In this document: positions 58,245 to 64,000 of the stretch, in pieces
How positions within the stretch are numbered: the stretch's first letter is position 1
Layout: each line of letters opens with the position of its first letter
Source: Isoetes taiwanensis
Lineage: Eukaryota > Streptophyta > Lycopodiopsida > Isoetales > Isoetaceae
Direction of reading: 5' to 3'
DNA length: 64,000 nt
NCBI GenBank assembly: GCA_021234155.1
Contig: JAJEKV010000041.1
Location: forward strand, 8,254,917-8,318,916
Made by a program: the position numbers and the translations under genes
Notes under the pieces: model-generated
The model's database searches: none
What the model was told of the DNA's origin: nothing
The model's input: only the letters and a program-made list of their open reading frames with translations

Positions 58245-60370
58245 AGTAGGGTGGTCTCACCGTCGCGCCGGAGACGATTTCTACATTTTAGAAATCGGGT
58301 CAAGCAACGTCTTGAACATTCACTGACACCAAAAAAGTTGTAAATTACAATTAAAATATCTTGATAATTCTAAATTTAAGCTAAGAATTAGTAGATTTAG
58401 CATGTTACATGTTAATTTAATAGTGGGCCCCACCATGTCTCACCGTCGGCGCCCGGAGGCGGGTTTCTAGATTCTAGGAATCGGCCGGGTATAGCGCGGT
58501 GAGACCTTGCTTAATTAAGTGTTTTAGATGCCTTAGACAACCCAAAAGGTAGTTTAAAAGTTGACCTAAAATTGGCCCTATAAATAGAACTGGACCCCTC
58601 CCATTTTTCCCCGTTCTTCCCGAGAACTTCGCCGTATTGTCAAAGGCGATCTTTCGGGCGCGTAGCTCCAATCGCGAACCGAAAAATGATGGCCCGCACG
58701 GCAGACTGCAAAGGAAGCCTAGCCGGGAAGCCGGATCCTCCGGCCCGGGCCAGCGCCCGGCCTTGTTCATAGGATTCTTCGGGGAACGCCTTCTCCGCGT
58801 CAGCGGATCTTCGTCGGCGAGGAATCGTGGTCGACAGGCGACCATACTGAGAGATCTTGGAGGACGATCGGCCGGGCGTCATGGCGAGATCCTCAATGAA
58901 ATTGAACGGCAGGAGGCGAGAAAGTGAGAGCGGCCAGGGAGCAACACCAAGGGGACGCCAACCCACGAGGGAGAGGGGAACAAAGAAACCCACCCATAGG
59001 CCAAGAACAACCCTGTGATGAGATCCACCCGCAGGAAGAGCAGTGTAGGAGAGGAGCAGCCACGTAACTCACCCCGAGGAAGAGGCCGATTTAGCACGCC
59101 TCGGGCCCACAAGTAACGGTCAAAGAGCCACGGAGCGTAGGATCAAAGCGGATCGGGGAAGACGCCGGGGGACCTAAGAAGAGGAGGGCCAAGGCCGCCA
59201 AGGTGCAAGAGGAAGCTGGTGAAGGTTGGGAAGAGAGCCGGAAGGTCCGGCCATCAACGAAGCCGCCGGAGGGGAGACCCCGCACCACCACCGACGATTC
59301 GACCAAGACTACGGTCGGGCGCAGACGGGCGAAGCTCTTCAAAGCCCCGGCCAGAGGAAGAGGTGCACGAGCGCGGCCCAAGAGCAGAGGAGGCCGGGCA
59401 GTGTGGCTAAGCCCCCACCATTTCCGACACGCGGGATAGGGTCAAGGCCCCACGGGCCGAGCGGAAGCTCTACGGATAGACCCCCTTAAAGGTCTATGAG
59501 AAGAGAATGAGGGAGCACAACGCATATATATGGCGAAGTGGGAGGCCTACAACACCTATTACCGGGAGCACCGGGTGAGAACGATCGGCGGGCACCGGAT
59601 TTAAGAGCCGGACACTAAAGCCCCCTCCACCAAAACCCAAGGCCCCACGAAAGCACGGGAAGAAGAGGAGCAAGAAGAAAGGGAGGAAGGCAGGGGCACT
59701 CAAGGAGATCCGCCACTTCGAGAAAAGTTACGCTCCCCGATTCCCGTCTTGCCGTTCCAGCCGCACCGTCCTTGAAGTCATTCAAGAATACAACACGGAC
59801 ATCGCTGCGTGATGTGACGAGAGATGTTCTTTGTGTTTGCAAGAGGCTACGAAGCCCACTTGGTGAAACATTTTGAAGATTCAACGCGGCACAACTGATT
59901 GCACGCGAAGAGGGTTACCCTCATGAGGCGGGATATGTATCTTGCCGCAGACACATCAAGGGAGAACGCCCTTGAACCTTGTAAATGACTATAAAATTTT
60001 GTTAATATAAAGAAAAACTTTGCGTAAATAAACTGTCCAAACCGGTTTAGATAGGTCAAGATATCGATCCCTAGCCTTCGTTTTAATTAAATTGGAGTTT
60101 GGAGCAAAATTGAGGCGATGTCTCACACGTCGCCGCCAGGAATGATTTCTACATTTTAGAAATCGGGGAAATAACGGTGAGACCATGCCCAAAAAATGCC
60201 CAAAACAGCTCCAAATCGACCAAGTAAGGGGTCAATTCTGCTAACTTCGATGAGATTAGTAGAATTACAGCCTTAGATCACCTAAATTGAGTAATCCTAG
60301 CCCAATTAGGACCCATGTCTCACACGTCGGCGCCGGAATGATTTCTACATTTTAGAAATCTGGGGCAATA
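58245..60370 (+). repeat. Four dispersed ~70-bp hairpin repeats in F
   Basis: Copies at about 58252-58310, 58436-58505, 60118-60184 and 60313-60384. Each has an outer stem GTCTCACCG/CGGTGAGAC (variably kept), a GGCGCC-rich part and an inner hairpin GATTTCT/AGAAATC with loop ACATTTT. Two lie before ORF1 and two between ORF1 and ORF2. Confidence 0.75.
58600..59985 (+). pseudogene. F ORF1 remnant with CENH3-like histone domain
   Basis: Broken frames of a basic protein. About 59480-59570 (HNAYMAKWEAYNTYYREHR) matches A1 ORF1. A Lys/Pro tail (KAPRKHGKKRSKKKGRKAG, about 59640-59695) leads into ALKEIRHFEKSY (59697-59732), VIQEYNTDI (about 59777-59805), LQEAT and, after a frameshift, AHLVKHFEDSTRHN, HAKRVTLMRRDMYLA (about 59850-59950). 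EIRHF and VTLMRRD are more like CENH3 (EIRHFQ, VTLMRKD in Arabidopsis) than H3 (EIRKYQ, VTIMPKD). Decay makes loop 1 unreadable. The histone identity is fairly safe; the CENH3 link is inference. Confidence 0.65.
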
Positions 60371-60680
60371 GCGATATGAGACCCCGTACCATGTCATCAC
60401 CAAATGATCCCCAAATTGCACAATAGGTTCGGGTTGCTCTCCCTAGCATGCTCAAACTCTAGAAATAGTCTTCAAACTTGCAATTGCATCCCTTAATAGA
60501 TCAGAATTACCTAATATCAGTAAAATCTAGGTCATCCCAAAATTAGGGTTTTCCCCTTTCTATAAATAAGTTCCCCATTTCTCAATTGGCACCCTGCAAA
60601 TTTGCTCCCCCTTTGCTTAGGGCGATCTTTCGGCTCCAGGAGGCTTCGCATCCGTTTGATACTCCCTTCCTTGCTAGATC

Positions 60681-61470
60681 AATGGCCACTGCTGATTTCG
60701 GACGATGGTACAGCGCCAGTGCCCATGCCACTGAGGCAGATGTCAATGACATCTTCCAAGTCTTTGTGAAAGAAATTGACATCAAGCTTATGGCTTGAAC
60801 GCAACCCCCAAACATATAGGCGGTGCTAGCGGAATTTTGGGCTAGGGTAGGACCCTCCCTTGTCCAAGTCCCCCTTGCATAGGATACCGTTTCCCGCCTG
60901 TCCCTTCAAGCGACCTTGGCGATGTCCCCAACATCGCCAAGTACTTGACTAATAAAGCGCAGAGGCTACCTCGATTACATGGTCACGGCCCAGACCGGGA
61001 CCAAGTACTTCTCCGTACCGCCGCCCTAGCCATCCTCTTATCCCACCGGCCGAGAACCCGATGGGGCAACCTCTATCCCTCCGATGGAGGTAGACCCCAT
61101 AGCCGAAAGCGAAGGAAGGGCAAATGCCGCGGTATCAACAAGAACGAGGAAGCAAGAGAAGGCGAAGAAGAGTCGGACGACTAAGGATACACCTGAGCTC
61201 GACTTCGGATGAAGAACGGGCGCCAAGGAGAGCAGGAGCTGATCAACTTTGAGCGAGAGCATGAGGGCATCGAAGTTGCTCCCCCCACTTGGGCTAGGCA
61301 TCACAAGCCTAGCCCCTATCATCATCGATGGAGAGGAGTATCTACTCCTCGGCGACATCCGAACCTCCCCGAATGTAGGGAGAGGGAGCTCGAGTTGGAC
61401 GAACTACTCCACCCCGCGACAGACGGGGCCTGACTGGGCGACTTCATCGTCCAGGGAGCATCGACTTCCC
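60681..61470 (+). pseudogene. F ORF2 remnant
   Basis: Starts MATADFGRWYSASAHATEAD, aligning with the B2 ORF2 start. Broken by stops. Later SLAPIIIDGEEYLLLGDI (about 61310-61360) matches the ORF2 motif of B2 and A1. Confidence 0.6.
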
Positions 61471-61849
61471 CGCTCCAAGTGAGGGAGTCCGACACCTACA
61501 GGGAGACGACCTCCAGACATCCGTGCTTATAGCAAAGATCAGGCAATTGATGGACGAGCCGGAGCTGCCAACAGAAGGAGGAGTTCACCGCCCTCCAAGA
61601 GCAGATGGGGATCCGTGGAAGACCACGAAGTATCCTAATGCCGGGTCCTCCAATATCACCCTTGCCAAAAGGAGAAGGAATCGACCTCGGGAGGCTCGAC
61701 CGCGACAATTGAAGACTACAGTGGAGCTCATAATCGGGTAGAGGTCGACGAAAGTACACGCCGGGCCACAGTGGCTGGAGGCCAAACAAGCGGAGAAACT
61801 TCGCATTACACACAACAACAGTCGCCAGGTACTACTTACCACCGCCGAT

Positions 61850-62220
61850 GGATGGGAGAATAGCGGTAATCCATCGCAAGTTCAAATTCCCCCGAGGCTA
61901 AGAAGGAGTGTTTATGCCGATTGCACTCTCGGGTTTCAAGCGAGGCATGCTCGAATAGCAAAGAATGTCGACTATGCCGCCTTTAGTCAAGAGGGCAATG
62001 GCACTTGACCTCTTCGACCGCCATCCCCACCGGCGTCGGGGAGATTAGCGATGGCTGCGGCCCTTACATCCGACCGCAGGGGTAGAAGACCTGGTGAGAG
62101 CCATCCGGGGAGGCTCGCCCGGCAAGCATCATCGGGGAACTTGGGTCACTCGGTAGGGACGGCCCAAGTTAAGAAGTTTCTTGAAGACAACCCGTCTTAC
62201 CGGCGATTTCAAGAATAGTT
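61850..62220 (+). pseudogene. F ORF3 remnant
   Basis: Readable in pieces: LSGF and the following basic stretch near 61935, GVEDLVRAIRGGSPG near 62085, and FLEDNPSYRRFQE near 62190-62217, aligned with the A1 ORF3 end. Confidence 0.55.
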
Positions 62221-62860
62221 AGACTCTTGATCCCGGAGACTTTTTGTACCTAAAATATTACATGATATATAAACACAATTCCCTTGCACTTTAAATGTTT
62301 TATTGATGTATGTTGCCCCACAATTATACCAACAAACATAAACAATGCAAGAGAACAAATGGAACTAACCATATAGCCATTAATCACTTGTGGATGCAGC
62401 TAGAGGGCTAAGCTTGAGGGGAACGACAAGCTGCGAGACCTTGTAGAAGAGCAAACCCCGCCCGGACCACCCCCGGCAAGGAACCTATTTGAAGATAGGG
62501 AACCCATGACCCCGAGCAGAGATAGCCCGTGATAAGGGCCGGATCCGGAGCGCATAAAGGCACATCGTCCGTCCGCTGTGAGTAGGTTCGGTGGGCAATG
62601 CTCGGTTGCCGCAAGCATCAGCTCTGGAGGGAAGGAAGGGACAAGAAGAGGAGCAAGAGAAGGAGATCCCCAACCGAATCTTTCCGACTCAAGTTCGTGA
62701 TCGTGACCGACTCGAGGGAAGAGGAAGAGCGTGCCCGGGAACCAACAGAGGGAAGGCAGAGGAACACCCCTGAGGGATCTATTAAAGAGATACCTGTGGC
62801 CCCGACTACCGTAAGAAGGTAGATTCCGCGACTGGGCAATGTATGGAAGGCCAGGAATCG
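62221..62860. other. F ORF3-gag interval
   Basis: An AT-rich spacer, then a Lys/Arg/Glu-rich Gag N-terminal-like stretch. Nothing certain. Confidence 0.4.
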
Positions 62861-63610
62861 AACAGTTCGTGGGAGAACAGTCGATTGGAAGCAGAGGCAT
62901 GGTCGGGATGAAATGAGCGAAAGTAATGAAATGCTTATGGTATGAAGGATAAGGACAAAGGCGAGTTGCAACACCCAACTTGAAAGGAGCCGCTCAATTT
63001 GGTGGAAGGGGTATGCAAAGGCACACTGGGCTTAAGCTGTGGATGCTTGTAAGTTAAAGTTTGCTAAAGCCTTCGCGCCATTACGCTCCAAGGGAACATA
63101 AGTCCAAAGATGATGCAAATAGCTTTTACAAAGTTGCAGCAAGGCAACAAATCGGGTTCGTAAATATACGAGGAATTCATGAGGCTAAGGCCGTATATGT
63201 GCCGGGTTGGGAGAGAAGCATGCAAGAGAAAGCTATATCGAGGGGTCAATGAGGAGATCCGCAGCTTGTCAGGAGCAATAAACCCCAGGACAAGATCGGG
63301 CGTAATCCAAGGCTATAAGCTTGCAAGGGTCAGACCTCGGAATAGCTGCACAAGCAAGATTTCGGTGAGAAAGGCAAGGCGACAGGAGCTATAGCCCCGT
63401 GGCCTTGCCCAGTCCAAATTTTAGAACACAATATGGTGGGGAACCAGGGAAGCAGGGCAGGAGAAGAAGCAGTGTCCTTCAAGGACAAGCAGGGAAAGGT
63501 CAAACTACTCCAAAGCGGTGCAATCTTTTTGCAAGCAATGCCCAAGGAAAAGAGGCAGAGTGCATAGAAAAAGCGGTTGTGCCAGGTGCTTCGGCCCGGC
63601 CATAGGACGA
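62861..63610 (+). pseudogene. F Gag remnant
   Basis: KDKDKG and WWKGYAKA-like sequence near 62945-63025, FAPLRSKGT, a GYxxGVNEEI stretch near 63230-63260, and a zinc-knuckle trace CARCFGP at about 63575-63600. Many frameshifts. Confidence 0.65.
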
Positions 63611-63699
63611 CAAAGCGCCTTACCGCCATGAGTGCAGCTCTAGCGAGGAGTTGGGAGATTGGGAAGCCCCGGTGTCCGGATTTTAACGGCGAAAGAGGC

Positions 63700-64000
63700 C
63701 AGCGACTACATTGGTGGTGAGTGTCATATCTTTGCCGCAATAGATCTGAGAGCAAGAGAGCCGGTATAAGGTAATTTCCACAAGAGGGAAGGCTAAAGCT
63801 AAGTCATTCATAGTCTTGATAGACTTCGAGAAGTAGCCATAACTTTGCATCCCCCAGAATGGTTCCGGATGTTGAAGTTGAAGCCGCTAAAGTCAAAGCC
63901 AAGACCCGTTATTTTAGCAAGTGGTAAAGTAAAGGCGGGGCGGACGGGCAAGAGAATTAACCGACATCGACTTGCCGGGGATTAATATCCGGATGGGAGC
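63700..64000 (+). pseudogene. F aspartic protease remnant
   Basis: SFIVLID (about 63805-63828), with the DTG motif destroyed, then PRMVPDVEVEAAKVKAKT-like sequence and INIRMG at the window end. It follows A1 protease residue order. Confidence 0.7.

Larger units (their letters stand above)
56346..64000 (+). mobile_element. Chromovirus F (family A-related), open at the window end
   Basis: Inserted in the B2 integrase. 5' LTR 56346-58050, primer site 58052-58063, then a GC-rich, heavily broken internal region with recognisable ORF1/H3, ORF2, ORF3, Gag and protease in the same order as A1. The ORF3 end and Gag are closer to A1 than to B. Many single-base deletions. The 3' half lies outside the window. 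Confidence 0.85.

Noticed and set aside
58689-58740. F frame starting MARTADCKGSLAGKP, reminiscent of the H3 N-terminus MARTKQTARKST
   Set aside because: Match is short, needs gaps, and lies about 1 kb from the histone-like core with stops between. Probably chance.

Overview
The window is plant nuclear DNA. Two things show this: one intact-looking, intron-rich gene for an FCA-type RNA-binding protein (34911-39753, minus strand; two RRMs, a glutamine-rich stretch and a WW domain), and a dense nest of Ty3/gypsy chromoviruses primed by initiator-Met tRNA, which fill almost everything else. Gene density is very low (one convincing host gene in 64 kb), as in large, repeat-rich plant genomes. I cannot name the species; nothing points specifically to a flowering plant, and a seedless plant or gymnosperm is possible.

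Layout, left to right. 1-4185: end fragment of a family-A chromovirus (minus strand) carrying a 2.7-kb non-autonomous LTR element (C1, 241-2949). 4183-4637: LINE endonuclease fragment. 4638-~33930: family-B chromovirus B1 (minus), inserted in the LINE. Its 3' LTR is split by a family-A element, A1 (5022-22592, target duplication TATAA). A1 in turn holds a 2.1-kb unknown insert (6035-8112), a second C element (8832-11546) and a 2.1-kb non-autonomous element D (12782-14886). A 470-bp TRIM (29735-30204) sits in ORF2 of B1. 34.9-39.8 kb: FCA. 40.5-42.5 kb: two inverted-repeat elements. 42.5-45.0 kb: scraps that may be exons. 45047-46160: family-A LTR piece, cut by chromovirus B2 (46161-56345, plus), which is cut inside its integrase by chromovirus F (56346 to the window end, plus).

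The most striking content is in the chromoviruses. Between the 5' LTR and gag they carry a 3-5 kb module of extra ORFs, recognisable in families A, B and F. The C-terminal part of ORF1 in both B copies is a full histone H3 fold. It has Y at the position of plant H3 residue 41 and, in B2, L at residue 90, which are H3.3-type residues. F has a decayed H3 fold with CENH3-like signatures, and A1 keeps what looks like the matching first helix before a deletion. The same elements have a C-terminal chromodomain in pol, so one element encodes both a histone H3-like protein and a histone-tail reader.

The second theme is RNA structure in the non-autonomous elements. D carries eight short hairpins with one shared architecture and compensating stem changes. 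C carries about nine hairpins per copy with a constant GYGGA loop and covarying stems. A hairpin with an AGGA loop directly upstream of the polypurine tract is shared by A1, B1, the TRIM and D. These may be Gag-recognition or packaging elements used to parasitise autonomous relatives. That role is inference; the base pairing is visible in the sequence.
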